The notes under the pieces were generated by a model. It worked only from the letters and a program-made list of their open reading frames with translations, was not told the DNA's origin and did no database searches. A DNA stretch of 64,000 bases from assembly GCF_001542875.1 (NCBI RefSeq), contig NZ_LMAF01000002.1:1-64000 (forward strand). Reading direction: 5' to 3'. Source of the DNA: Erythrobacter sp. YT30. Lineage in GTDB: Bacteria; Pseudomonadota; Alphaproteobacteria; Sphingomonadales; Sphingomonadaceae. The translations under genes and the position numbers were made by a program. Numbering within the stretch: the first letter of the stretch is position 1; every line of letters begins with the position of its first letter. This document shows, in pieces, positions 9,706 through 18,558 of the stretch.

Positions 9706-10365
9706 ATGCAAGCCCGCCTCCATCGCATACTGAGCGCATCCTTGGCGCTCTTGGTCTTTGGTCAAGCTGGCGCTGCCACTGCTCAGGAAGAAGACGTGCA
9801 ATTGTGGGTCTACGCCACGGCGGAAGGGGAGACCGGAGGCGGGACACCTTGGGCGCTCGACGGGTCCCTGCGCTTTCGCGAAGAGGCCCGCGGAGATGAG
9901 CAACAGACACTTCGTCTCACTATCACTCCAAAAATCAGCGATGCGGTCGCATTGGGCGGAGGCTTTGGAGTGTTCGAGGCCGAAGGCGGGCAAACAGAAC
10001 TTCGCCCGTTCCAACAAATGAACATCTCTCTCGGGCGTTTTTCAGCGCGGACGCGGATTGAAGGGCGATTCTTCGATGGTGCTGATCGGATGGAACTGCG
10101 CCTGCGCCAAAGAGTGCGATACACCGAGCCAATTGGGAGGGATTGGAGCGCCAGCGTCGATGGTGAGTTTCTCTATTTGGCGCAGCGGCGCAACCGCAAT
10201 TCAATGAGCGCGCGAGATCAAATCAGAGTGCGCGGGCTTATCACGCGTGACATGGGCGATGGCGTCTCGATCGGCGGCGCGTATATGATGATTTACACGC
10301 CACGCCCTGTCGGCGCCGATAGAATTAATCACGTCCCGCAGATCTATCTGACGAGGCGATTCTGA
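9706..10365 (+). CDS. DUF2490-type outer membrane protein
   Basis: A 219-residue exported protein. A signal peptide is clear (hydrophobic LSASLALLVFGQ followed by AGAATAQ, cleavage near residue 27). The rest alternates polar and hydrophobic residues and ends in Phe (YLTRRF), as in outer membrane beta-barrels, and resembles DUF2490. It is divergent from fsa across 148 bases. No specific function is known for the family. Confidence 0.75.
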   Translation: MQARLHRILSASLALLVFGQAGAATAQEEDVQLWVYATAEGETGGGTPWALDGSLRFREEARGDEQQTLRLTITPKISDAVALGGGFGVFEAEGGQTELRPFQQMNISLGRFSARTRIEGRFFDGADRMELRLRQRVRYTEPIGRDWSASVDGEFLYLAQRRNRNSMSARDQIRVRGLITRDMGDGVSIGGAYMMIYTPRPVGADRINHVPQIYLTRRF

Positions 10366-10392
10366 GCGTGGATCCAATCGCGCCACCAAAGC

Positions 10393-11103
10393 TCACAGCT
10401 GGTTGCCGAGGCCAAAGACACCAATCAAAAGAGGATCACCTGTTGCGCGGGGATTGGCTCTGATGGCAGCCTCTTCAACACCGATTTCGCGCCAGATTGC
10501 ATCGTTCACAGTGTTGGAGAGCTGGGAAGCGATACCGCCAGCATCGACCCCAGAGAGGGAGTTGATCACCTGACCGATAATTGGGTCCTGTGCGATCCGG
10601 ATGGCGTCTCCCAACTCAGGCACCATCGCTTCGATAAGGCTGTTACCAAGTTCGCCGCGCAGGAAGTCCGTGGCAGCCTGAGGGCCGCCGCTGATTATCG
10701 CCGAAGCGTTCGCGATTCCTACCGTGCGGACGGCGTCGATTACCAATGGAGCGGCCTTTTCCGCGCCTTCTTCGGCAAGATCAGCAAAAGCCTCTTCGAC
10801 CTGTCTTTTGAATACGGCCGATGTGAGCAGGCTCGTGAGCGAATTGCCTGAAAGACCCAGCAATTGATCGACACCCAGCTGGCCCACCTGACTGTCCCAG
10901 AAACCGCCATCAGCAGTGAGCCTCGCAAAGGCATTTTCGCTCGAAAGCAACAGAATGCGTCGCACTGCATCGACGAGGCTGAAACCGGGGACGGTTGAGC
11001 AGGCGGGCATTGCCAAAGCCGCCGCGCCAAGCATTCCTGCTCTCATGAAACCGCGTCGCCCGGTCACTCGATTGAGCGGGCTTTTCTCATTTATCTCGTT
11101 CAT
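10393..11103 (-). CDS. DUF4197 lipoprotein with a Tat-like signal
   Basis: A 236-residue protein of the DUF4197 family, function unknown. The N-terminus has a twin-arginine motif (TGRRGFMRA, residues 14-22), a hydrophobic stretch, and then a lipobox-like AMPAC at about 31-35, so it is probably a Tat-exported lipoprotein. The mature part is a helical, low-aromatic repeat-like domain containing the QLGVDQLLGLSG segment and paired AAPLVIDAVR helices. It converges with the DUF2490 gene and is divergent from priA. Confidence 0.8.
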   Translation of the reverse strand: MNEINEKSPLNRVTGRRGFMRAGMLGAAALAMPACSTVPGFSLVDAVRRILLLSSENAFARLTADGGFWDSQVGQLGVDQLLGLSGNSLTSLLTSAVFKRQVEEAFADLAEEGAEKAAPLVIDAVRTVGIANASAIISGGPQAATDFLRGELGNSLIEAMVPELGDAIRIAQDPIIGQVINSLSGVDAGGIASQLSNTVNDAIWREIGVEEAAIRANPRATGDPLLIGVFGLGNQL

Positions 11104-11160
11104 TGTTGGCTCCCCTCACCTTGCAGACTGCACACACCCCCTCCCATAATGGGAGTGCCC

Positions 11161-13341
11161 ATGAAACGCGTCCGCCTCCTCGTCCTTAATGCAGCACTTG
11201 GCGTGCTCGATTACAAGCTAGGCGATCGCGAAGCTATCCCGGTAGGAAGCGTTGTCATCGCGCCATTGGGACCGCGCACGGTCACAGGAATTGTCTGGGA
11301 CGAAGGGCGATTGCCTGGCACAGAAGTGCCGGCCGAAAAGCTGCGCGCTATCCGCGAGGTTGTGGATGTGCCGCCGATCGCCAAACCCCTGCGCAGGCTG
11401 ATCGAATGGACCGCACACTATTACTGCGCAAATCTGGCAAGCGTGGCGCGAATGGTTTTGTCGAGCGGGGGAGCATTAGGCGGGCCCACGACGACAACCG
11501 AATATCGGCTCACGGGGAATGAAGTGTCCGGGCGGCTAACTGCGCAGCGCAAACAAGCTTTGGAGCGCCTCTCAGGCGAGCAAGGCACAATGCGCGAACT
11601 CGCCGCTATTGCCGAGGTTAGCGAAGGGGTGCTGCGCGGCATGGCAGGTGCGGGCCTGATCGAGCCTGTCAGCGTCGCGATTGACCGCCCCTACCCGCCC
11701 GCTGATCCCGATTTTCACCAACCCGAATTGTCACAGGATCAACGCCGCGTTGCAGATCGGCTGGTGGATGCAGTGAAGGCGCGCGAATATGCCCCATTTC
11801 TGCTCGACGGCGTCACCGGGTCAGGCAAGACCGAAACTTATTTTGAACCCGTTGCCCAAGCCATTCGTGCCGGGCGGCAAGTGCTTGTCCTGCTCCCGGA
11901 AATCGCGCTCACTGAAAACTTCCTCGTCCGGTTTGAACAGCGCTTTGGAACGCCGCCAGTGCTGTGGCATTCGTCGCTGAAATCAACCGAGCGCCGCCGC
12001 GCTTGGCGGGCCATTGCCAAAGGCGCTGATGATGGCGGAGCGCAAGTCATCGTCGGGGCGCGCTCCGCGCTCTTTCTGCCCTATGCCGACCTCGGCCTGA
12101 TCGTGGTCGACGAAGCGCATGAGGTAAGCTTCAAGCAGGATGACGGCGTGCGGTACAATGCCCGCGATGTCTCGGTCATGCGCGCACGGTTTGAGGAAAT
12201 CCCGGTTGTTCTCGCCAGCGCCACGCCTGCGCTAGAAAGCTTGCACATGGCGAGCACCGGAATTTACGAAAAGCTTGACCTTCCCAGCCGTTTTGGCGGC
12301 GCGCAACTGCCCGACATTCAGCTTGTCGATCTGACGGTCGAAAAGCCGGGTAATGGCCAATGGCTTGCCAAACCCCTGATCGATGGCCTCACAGAACGGC
12401 TGGAGCGGGGCGAACAATCATTGCTGTTCCTCAATCGCCGCGGCTATGCACCGCTGACGCTGTGCCGTAATTGTGGCCACCGTTTCCAATGCCCGCATTG
12501 CAGCGCATGGCTGGTCGAACATCGCCTGTCTGCGCGCCTCGCCTGCCATCATTGCGGGTATGAAACGAAGGTGCCGTCCGAGTGTGACGAATGCGGCGAA
12601 CCTGATTGCCTCGTCGCATGCGGTCCTGGCGTAGAACGGATCGCCGATGAAGTCGCCGCGCTCTTCCCCGAAGCGCGCGTTGCCGTCGCCACATCTGACA
12701 CTTTGGGCAATCCCGAAAAGGCGGCCGAATTTATCGCGCAGGCTGAAGCCAAGGCGATTGATGTCATCGTCGGCACGCAGCTTGTGACGAAGGGCTTTCA
12801 CTTTCCGGAATTGACCCTTGTTGGCGTTGTCGATGCCGATCTCGGACTTGAAGGAGGCGATTTGCGCGCAGCAGAGCGTACTTATCAGCAGGTCGCACAA
12901 GTCGCGGGCCGCGCTGGACGCGGAGCAAAACCGGGCGAGGTTCTGATCCAGACGCGTCACCCAGACGCGCCTGTGATAGCGGCACTCGCCAATGGCGACC
13001 GCGATGCCTTTTACGAGGCTGAGACCGATGCGAGGCGCGATGCCGGCGCGCCGCCATTCGGACGGTGGGCCGCGATAATCCTGTCTTCAGAAGACGAGAA
13101 AGAAGCACGCGAGGCAGCAGTGCGGTTGGGCGACACACGCCCCCACCGCGATGATCTCTACATCCTAGGCCCTGCCCCTGCCCCTCTTGCTTTGTTGAGA
13201 GGACGCTATCGTTATCGCTTCCTTGTGAATGCAAAGCGCAGCGCAGATCTTCAGGACATGCTCAATCACTGGGTGAGCGGGGTCCAATTCCCCCCCGGCA
13301 TCCGGATCGGGATAGATATCGATCCTTATTCTTTCGTGTGA
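11161..13341 (+). CDS. priA: primosomal replication restart helicase PriA
   Basis: A 726-residue superfamily 2 helicase that reloads the replisome at stalled forks. An N-terminal DNA-binding domain (MKRVRLLVLNAALGVLDY) is followed by Walker A GVTGSGKT near 217-224, DEAH near 316, and a zinc region beginning near residue 435 with paired CxxC motifs (CRNCGH, CPHC, CHHCG, CDECGEPDC). The helicase C domain contains VAGRAGRG. The start at 11161 is chosen over an in-frame ATG at 11149 because GGGAG lies just upstream and PriA similarity starts at MKRVRL. Confidence 0.96.
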   Translation: MKRVRLLVLNAALGVLDYKLGDREAIPVGSVVIAPLGPRTVTGIVWDEGRLPGTEVPAEKLRAIREVVDVPPIAKPLRRLIEWTAHYYCANLASVARMVLSSGGALGGPTTTTEYRLTGNEVSGRLTAQRKQALERLSGEQGTMRELAAIAEVSEGVLRGMAGAGLIEPVSVAIDRPYPPADPDFHQPELSQDQRRVADRLVDAVKAREYAPFLLDGVTGSGKTETYFEPVAQAIRAGRQVLVLLPEIALTENFLVRFEQRFGTPPVLWHSSLKSTERRRAWRAIAKGADDGGAQVIVGARSALFLPYADLGLIVVDEAHEVSFKQDDGVRYNARDVSVMRARFEEIPVVLASATPALESLHMASTGIYEKLDLPSRFGGAQLPDIQLVDLTVEKPGNGQWLAKPLIDGLTERLERGEQSLLFLNRRGYAPLTLCRNCGHRFQCPHCSAWLVEHRLSARLACHHCGYETKVPSECDECGEPDCLVACGPGVERIADEVAALFPEARVAVATSDTLGNPEKAAEFIAQAEAKAIDVIVGTQLVTKGFHFPELTLVGVVDADLGLEGGDLRAAERTYQQVAQVAGRAGRGAKPGEVLIQTRHPDAPVIAALANGDRDAFYEAETDARRDAGAPPFGRWAAIILSSEDEKEAREAAVRLGDTRPHRDDLYILGPAPAPLALLRGRYRYRFLVNAKRSADLQDMLNHWVSGVQFPPGIRIGIDIDPYSFV

Positions 13342-13388
13342 TGAGGCTTTAGTCCGGCACAATTTGGCGGGCTCTGAGTTGGGAAGGC

Positions 13389-14975
13389 ATGTCAGACAAT
13401 CCCATCCTCGTTCCGATCCTTGGCGATCAGCTTACTCGTACGCTCTCCTCCTTAAGAGGCCGCACCAAAGACGACACTGTCATCCTGATGATGGAGGTTT
13501 GGGATGAGGCGACTTACGTCAAACACCACAAGCAAAAGATAGTCCTGATTTTTTCCGCCATGCGTCACTTCGCAGCCGAACTCGAAGATGCGGGTTGGAG
13601 CGTCGACTACGTCAAGCTTAAAGACAAGGACAACGCAGGCAGTTTTACCGGCGAAGTGGCGCGCGCTGTCGAACGGCATTCCCCCCGCGAAATTCACGTG
13701 ACCGAGGCAAGCGAGTGGCGCGTGCAGCAGGCGTTGGAGGAATGGGCGGACAAGTTCCCCTGTCCGGTCGAAATCCTGCCCGATGATCGCTTTTTATGCT
13801 CGCACCAAAAATTCCGCGATTGGGCGGATGGGCGCAAGCATCTGACCATGGAGCATTTCTATCGCGAAATGCGCAAGGAAACCGGCCTCCTGATGCGCGA
13901 AGATGGCAAGCCTGCTGGCGGTGACTGGAATTACGACAGCGAGAACCGTGAGAGCCCTGACAAGAACATGGATCCGCCGCCCGTCCCGAAATTCGAGCCT
14001 GACGATGTGACGCGCGAAGTCATGGGACTGGTCGAGGCGGAATTTGGCGATCACTTCGGCAATCTCGATAGCTTTGAATGGCCGGTAACCCGCGATGAGG
14101 CGGAGAAAGCCGCGGATGCTTTTTTTGCCGAGCGGATCGAGAAATTCGGGCCCTATCAGGATGCGATGGTGCACGGGTCGGATGACCTTTACCACTCCAT
14201 GCTTTCAACCAGCATCAATTGCGGCCTGCTGGATCCGCTCGACCTGTGTAAGCGCGCAGAAAAAGCGTATGACGATGGCAAAGCCCCCATCAACTCGGTC
14301 GAAGGGTTCATCCGCCAGATCATCGGCTGGCGGGAATATGTGCGCGGGTTTTACTGGCATTTCATGCCTGGGCTGGAAAGCGACAACAAACTGAACGCGC
14401 AGCGCGCTCTGCCAGAGTTTTTCTGGACAGGTGTGACCGATATGCGGTGCCTCGCCGATTCCATCCGATCCACACACAACAACGCACACGCACACCACAT
14501 TCAGCGCCTGATGGTGCTTGGAAATTTCTGTCTGCTTGCAGGCATCAATCCGCGCGATGTTCAGGATTGGTATCTGGCAGTTTACGCCGATGCCTATGAA
14601 TGGGTGGAATTGCCCAACGTCTCTGCAATGATCCTTTATGCCGATGGCGGCAACCTTGCGACAAAGCCCTATGCAGCGAGCGGCAATTACATCAACAAGA
14701 TGTCCAATTACTGCAAGGAATGCAGCTACTCGGTATCCAAGAAAACAGGCGAAGGGGCTTGCCCTTTCAATCCGCTCTACTGGCATTTCATGGATCGCCA
14801 TCGCGATCGTCTGTCCAGCAATCATCGCATCGGGCGCATCTATTCGACTTGGGATCGGATGGACGACGAAAAGAAGCGCGACTATCTCGACACTGCTGAT
14901 GCGTTTCTCGATAGTCTGGAGCCCGCGCAAGATGGCTGGGCACGCGGTTCTGAGGCGCGTGAAGCGGCTGAATAG
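13389..14975 (+). CDS. iron-sulfur bacterial cryptochrome/photolyase (PhrB/CryB-like)
   Basis: A 528-residue cryptochrome/photolyase of the FeS-BCP class, which repairs (6-4) photoproducts or acts as a blue-light receptor. It has the N-terminal LVPILGDQLT segment of the class and FAD-binding helices with NNAHAHHIQRLMVLGNF (about 364-380). Cys354, Cys442, Cys445 and Cys458 show the spacing known for the [4Fe-4S] ligands of Agrobacterium PhrB, all shifted by four positions. It follows priA by 47 bases and may be co-transcribed. Confidence 0.93.
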   Translation: MSDNPILVPILGDQLTRTLSSLRGRTKDDTVILMMEVWDEATYVKHHKQKIVLIFSAMRHFAAELEDAGWSVDYVKLKDKDNAGSFTGEVARAVERHSPREIHVTEASEWRVQQALEEWADKFPCPVEILPDDRFLCSHQKFRDWADGRKHLTMEHFYREMRKETGLLMREDGKPAGGDWNYDSENRESPDKNMDPPPVPKFEPDDVTREVMGLVEAEFGDHFGNLDSFEWPVTRDEAEKAADAFFAERIEKFGPYQDAMVHGSDDLYHSMLSTSINCGLLDPLDLCKRAEKAYDDGKAPINSVEGFIRQIIGWREYVRGFYWHFMPGLESDNKLNAQRALPEFFWTGVTDMRCLADSIRSTHNNAHAHHIQRLMVLGNFCLLAGINPRDVQDWYLAVYADAYEWVELPNVSAMILYADGGNLATKPYAASGNYINKMSNYCKECSYSVSKKTGEGACPFNPLYWHFMDRHRDRLSSNHRIGRIYSTWDRMDDEKKRDYLDTADAFLDSLEPAQDGWARGSEAREAAE

Positions 14976-15245
14976 GCTGGCCCTAGCCTACCAAAAGTAT
15001 CCCGCCGGCAGCTAACGTTACGGAAACGACTCGGCGCGGCTCATAGCGCCCCGAGAACGGCCCGGCGCGCATGCCTGACTGTCGCCTGACAAGCCGTAAA
15101 TCTGCGGTTCAGGCAAAGCTACGGGTTTCCGGGAATTTCTTAAGAATGTGATGAAGTAACCGCTTGTTTCCGCACGGAGGCTTTTGTGGTAATTGTTTTT
15201 GCGGAGCGCTCCTACTCTACCCACCTAAATTGTAGGAGTAATATC

Positions 15246-16028
15246 GTGCCTTCCTTACACAACCGAGCAGGTTTTGGCCTCGCTGCGGCGGCTCTTTGCG
15301 CCACCGCAATGCCATCTGCTGCTCAAGCCCAATCTGCATCCTTTCCATGCTTTGATGAGACTGCGATGCAATCGGCGCGCATCCATGATTTGCGCATCAT
15401 GCTGATGGTGAACGCGCTTAAATGCCGTGCCAATTCGCCGGCTACCTTGCGTAGCTATGGTCGCTTGCTTGATGCCCGCGGTGACGAGCTGACCTATCAT
15501 GGCGAACGTGTCATGGCCGACATGGTCGGTCGCTATGGTGAGCGTCAGGGCGAAATGGCGTTTGATCGCTATGAGACCCAGATGAGCAATTACCATTCCA
15601 ACGTGCAGCCAAGCCGCGAACAATGCGAGGATGTGAATTCCTTCATCAAACTCGCAGGCCGTGCGGATTATGAAGAAATGGAGATGCTTTCCAAACTGGT
15701 GACCAACCGTGCGATCAATTCGTGCCTGGTGCCGGAATCGAACGTCGCGTTCTCGCGGCCTGCACCCGCACCTGTGGCTGAACCTGCTCCGGCAGCGCCA
15801 TCTGCATCAGCGCCTAAAATCGTCGATGGTATTCCAACTTACACCACTGCCGATGCGCCGCCAGCAAGCGCGCCTGCCCCGCTAGAGACCGTAGCGATGG
15901 CAGAGCCTGAACCGGCCGCTCCCGCGCCAGAGCCCGAAGCGGATCGGCTGGGCCAGGCCATCACTGCACTTGATGCAGCCGCTGCTGCTTTGCGCGATCT
16001 GCAAAGCGAGAACTCGGCAGCACAATAA
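15246..16028 (+). CDS. secreted protein of unknown function
   Basis: A 260-residue exported protein starting at GTG 15246, which TAGGAGT precedes by about 7 bases; the frame stays open further upstream without a good ribosome site. The signal peptide ends near SAAQAQSA. The mature N-terminal domain (about 30-155) contains four to five Cys (SFPCFDE, LKCRAN, EQCEDVN, NSCLVPE), suggesting disulfides, and the C-terminal third is Pro/Ala/Glu-rich and probably disordered. I do not recognise the family. The 270 bases before it hold no gene that I can see. Confidence 0.75.
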   Translation: MPSLHNRAGFGLAAAALCATAMPSAAQAQSASFPCFDETAMQSARIHDLRIMLMVNALKCRANSPATLRSYGRLLDARGDELTYHGERVMADMVGRYGERQGEMAFDRYETQMSNYHSNVQPSREQCEDVNSFIKLAGRADYEEMEMLSKLVTNRAINSCLVPESNVAFSRPAPAPVAEPAPAAPSASAPKIVDGIPTYTTADAPPASAPAPLETVAMAEPEPAAPAPEPEADRLGQAITALDAAAAALRDLQSENSAAQ

Positions 16029-16089
16029 GCCGACAGCGTATTGGGTGAGGCGGCAAAGAACCTCACCACAAAAAATTTGGCATCTTGAA

Positions 16090-16115
16090 GGGAGAGCGGT
16101 GGGCTCTCTCTTTTT
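16090..16115 (+). terminator. rho-independent terminator
   Basis: GGAGAGC pairs with GCTCTC across a short GGTGG loop, and a run of T follows (16111-16115). It lies about 60 bases after the stop of the secreted-protein gene and also near the 3' end of the convergent siderophore-reductase gene. A second stem at 16044-16050 with 16061-16067 (GGTGAGG/CCTCACC) lies just upstream. Confidence 0.7.
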
Positions 16116-16123
16116 GTATCTGG

Positions 16124-16885
16124 CTATTGGATCGGAGCACCTTGCGCGTCAGCATCTTCACGCTTCACAACCTTGTGTTCGGTTTCGCTGAGGCCGTGCT
16201 TCCAGTAACTCGAAATGTAGAGCTCGCGCGGGGTCAGAGCCAACTCATCGCGCAGAAATCCGCGCAGTTGGCGCATTCCTGAAAACTCACATGCAGCCCA
16301 TGCGGCAAGAGTGCCGGCCGGTCGCTCGACTTGCCGTAAAGCATCGGAAAGCAGCGTCGGCCGGGTGCCGGGTAGCGGATTGATGAGATAGCGCAGCTCA
16401 ATGCCTTCAGGGGCATCAATCGCGACCGCATCGTCTTCATGTTGAATCTCAAGCACGGCAACGCCTTTTGCTCGGCGATCCATCTGCTCTAGGTTGGCGC
16501 TGATCGCTGGTAGCGCCGCCATGTCTCCTGCGATCAGATAGAAGTCGAAACCAGGGGGCAGAGGCTTCGGCGCGCCCGGTCCACGAATGGTCATCGGGTC
16601 ACCATGTTTTGCATCCAGCGCCCACGATGTCGCAGGGCCAGCCGCATTTCCGCCGTGAAGCGCAAACAACACATCCAGTTCACGCTCGCGCTGGCGGCGG
16701 ATCGTGTAGGTCCGCATCAGCGCTTTCTTGCCTTCACTGCCCGGCTCAAGGATCAGCTTGAAGTATCCGCCGGCCTGGCCGCTCGGAAAATGATCAAGAT
16801 CGGGTCCGCCAATCGTCACCTGATGCATGCTGGGTGAGATGCGCTGACTATTCAGCACGGTGAGATCGCAGAATACCTGAGCCAT
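16124..16885 (-). CDS. siderophore-interacting protein (NAD(P)H-dependent ferric-siderophore reductase)
   Basis: A 253-residue member of the SIP/ViuB family: flavoproteins of the ferredoxin-reductase fold that release iron by reducing ferric siderophores in the cytoplasm. The FAD-binding segment RTYTIRRQRERELDVLFALHG (starting near residue 59) is characteristic, followed by ATSWALDAKHGDPMTIRGPG and the LIAGDMAALPAI nucleotide-binding block; the C-terminal SSYWKHGLSE segment is also typical. The length is normal. No siderophore transport gene is adjacent. It is divergent from a GST gene. Confidence 0.9.
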   Translation of the reverse strand: MAQVFCDLTVLNSQRISPSMHQVTIGGPDLDHFPSGQAGGYFKLILEPGSEGKKALMRTYTIRRQRERELDVLFALHGGNAAGPATSWALDAKHGDPMTIRGPGAPKPLPPGFDFYLIAGDMAALPAISANLEQMDRRAKGVAVLEIQHEDDAVAIDAPEGIELRYLINPLPGTRPTLLSDALRQVERPAGTLAAWAACEFSGMRQLRGFLRDELALTPRELYISSYWKHGLSETEHKVVKREDADAQGAPIQ

Positions 16886-17014
16886 GCGCAGTCAATTAAT
16901 GCGAATGGCTCGCAATTCAAGCGATGCTTCGAAATTCTGGCATGAATTGTCTCGACTTGGCAGCCGCGCCGCGCGATGGGGTTTGCCAAAGGACAATAGC
17001 AGAGGACAAAGCCC

Positions 17015-17647
17015 ATGATCACCATCCACCATCTTCGCATTTCGCAATCCGAACGGATCGTCTGGCTGATGGAAGAACTGGGCCTCGAATACGATCTCAA
17101 ACTCTACAATCGCGATCCCGAAACGCGGCTGGCCCCGCCTGAATTGAAAGCGCTGCACCCAATGGAGATTGCTCCAGTGATTACCGACAGTGATCTGGTT
17201 CTTGGTGAAAGCGGCGCGATCATGGATTACATCGTGGGCAAGTATGCGCCTGACACCGATCTGGTCCCCTCCCCTGACCATCCCGATTTTGCCCGGCACC
17301 TCTACTGGTATCACTTCGCCAATGCGACGCTGATGACGAACGGGATGATGAGCATCGCAGTGGGCGCCGTTGGCGCAGAAATGCCGCCTCCGCTCGCAAA
17401 GCGGATTACCAACGCATGGGCGCATATCGAAACGGCACTGGGCGAAGCGGATTACTTTGGCGGATCAGCGCTGACGACAGCCGACGTCATGCTCGGCTTC
17501 TCGCTCACAACTGCGCGCGCCTTTAACGATATGAGCATCGATCACATGCCCCACTTGAAAGCGTACCTGCAACGCATTGGCGCGCGCGATGCCTATCAGC
17601 GCGCGATGGCCAAAGCAGAGCCGGGCTTTCCTCCCAAACTCGATTGA
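17015..17647 (+). CDS. glutathione S-transferase family protein
   Basis: A 210-residue GST with an N-terminal thioredoxin-like domain (MITIHHLRISQSERIVWLM) containing the LGESGAIMDYI segment that contacts glutathione, and a C-terminal helical domain with the STAD-like LTTADVMLGFSL motif. It resembles GSTs that conjugate small electrophiles, but the substrate cannot be inferred. It ends 7 bases before the SDR gene, so the two are probably co-transcribed. Confidence 0.9.
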   Translation: MITIHHLRISQSERIVWLMEELGLEYDLKLYNRDPETRLAPPELKALHPMEIAPVITDSDLVLGESGAIMDYIVGKYAPDTDLVPSPDHPDFARHLYWYHFANATLMTNGMMSIAVGAVGAEMPPPLAKRITNAWAHIETALGEADYFGGSALTTADVMLGFSLTTARAFNDMSIDHMPHLKAYLQRIGARDAYQRAMAKAEPGFPPKLD

Positions 17648-17654
17648 AGCCTCG

Positions 17655-18440
17655 ATGGAAGACTATCGCGAACTCAGCCGCTCCATTGCCGGATCGCGTG
17701 TTCTGATCACGGGCGCGGCAAGTGGGATGGGCCGCGCAACCGCGCATCTTTTCGCTCGCGAAGGCGCGAGTGTCGCCGTCACTGATCTTGATCAGGACAA
17801 ATGCGATGCCGTGGTTCAGGAAATTGTCCAATCAGACGCTTCGGGATCGGCGCAGGGATGGGCATTGGATGTGCTCAACCCCGAAATGATCGCGGCGCGT
17901 ATTCCCCAAATCGTGAGCGATCTGGGCGGGCTCGACATTATCATCAACAATGCCGGGTTCTGTATTCCATCAAAGATCGAGGACGAAAGCTATCCCGACG
18001 CATGGAGCGCCAGCATCGAGGGAATGCTGACCTCGCACCAGCGCATCATTCGTGCGAGCATGCCGTTTCTTCGCAAAAGCAAACACCCCCGGATCGTGAA
18101 CATCGCATCGACCGAAGGGCTCGGCGCGACCCCGACGAATTCACCCTATGTTGCGGCAAAACACGGCGTGATTGGGCTGACGCGCGGGCTTGCTGTCGAT
18201 CTTGGACGCGATGGGATCACGGTGAATTGCATCTGTCCGGGCCCAATTCACACCGGCATCACCGATGGCATCCCGGATGAACACAAGCAGATCTATGCAA
18301 AACGCCGCGTACCACTGGGTCGATATGGCATTCCTGAAGAAGTCGCGCATATCACTCTGGCACTCGTCCTTCCCGCTGCAAGCTACATCACAGGAGCGGT
18401 CATTCCGGTCGATGGCGGCCTGACCGTCAAGAACGCGTAG
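17655..18440 (+). CDS. SDR family NAD(P)-dependent oxidoreductase
   Basis: A 261-residue short-chain dehydrogenase. The nucleotide motif TGAASGMGRA is near residues 18-27, NNAG marks the central strand, and catalytic Ser/Tyr/Lys occur in NIASTEGL and SPYVAAKHG. A C-terminal GGLTVKNA end is typical. The start at 17655 (MEDYREL) is preferred; the longer frame beginning at 17577 overlaps the GST gene by 71 bases and adds no family sequence. The natural substrate is unknown. Confidence 0.9.
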   Translation: MEDYRELSRSIAGSRVLITGAASGMGRATAHLFAREGASVAVTDLDQDKCDAVVQEIVQSDASGSAQGWALDVLNPEMIAARIPQIVSDLGGLDIIINNAGFCIPSKIEDESYPDAWSASIEGMLTSHQRIIRASMPFLRKSKHPRIVNIASTEGLGATPTNSPYVAAKHGVIGLTRGLAVDLGRDGITVNCICPGPIHTGITDGIPDEHKQIYAKRRVPLGRYGIPEEVAHITLALVLPAASYITGAVIPVDGGLTVKNA

Positions 18441-18558
18441 CATTTCGGCAGTACGCGGAGCCTGTTTCGTCGATCTTGGATCAAGAAATCCGCCTTCGCA
18501 TTTGCCTCATGCCCACACGCGCCCTAATGTTTGTTAGTGCCCAACATCCGAGAATTGA

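Noticed and set aside
16044..16067. GGTGAGG/CCTCACC stem as a terminator for the minus-strand reductase gene
   Set aside because: No T-run follows it on the minus strand; it is only noted as a secondary stem beside the plus-strand terminator.
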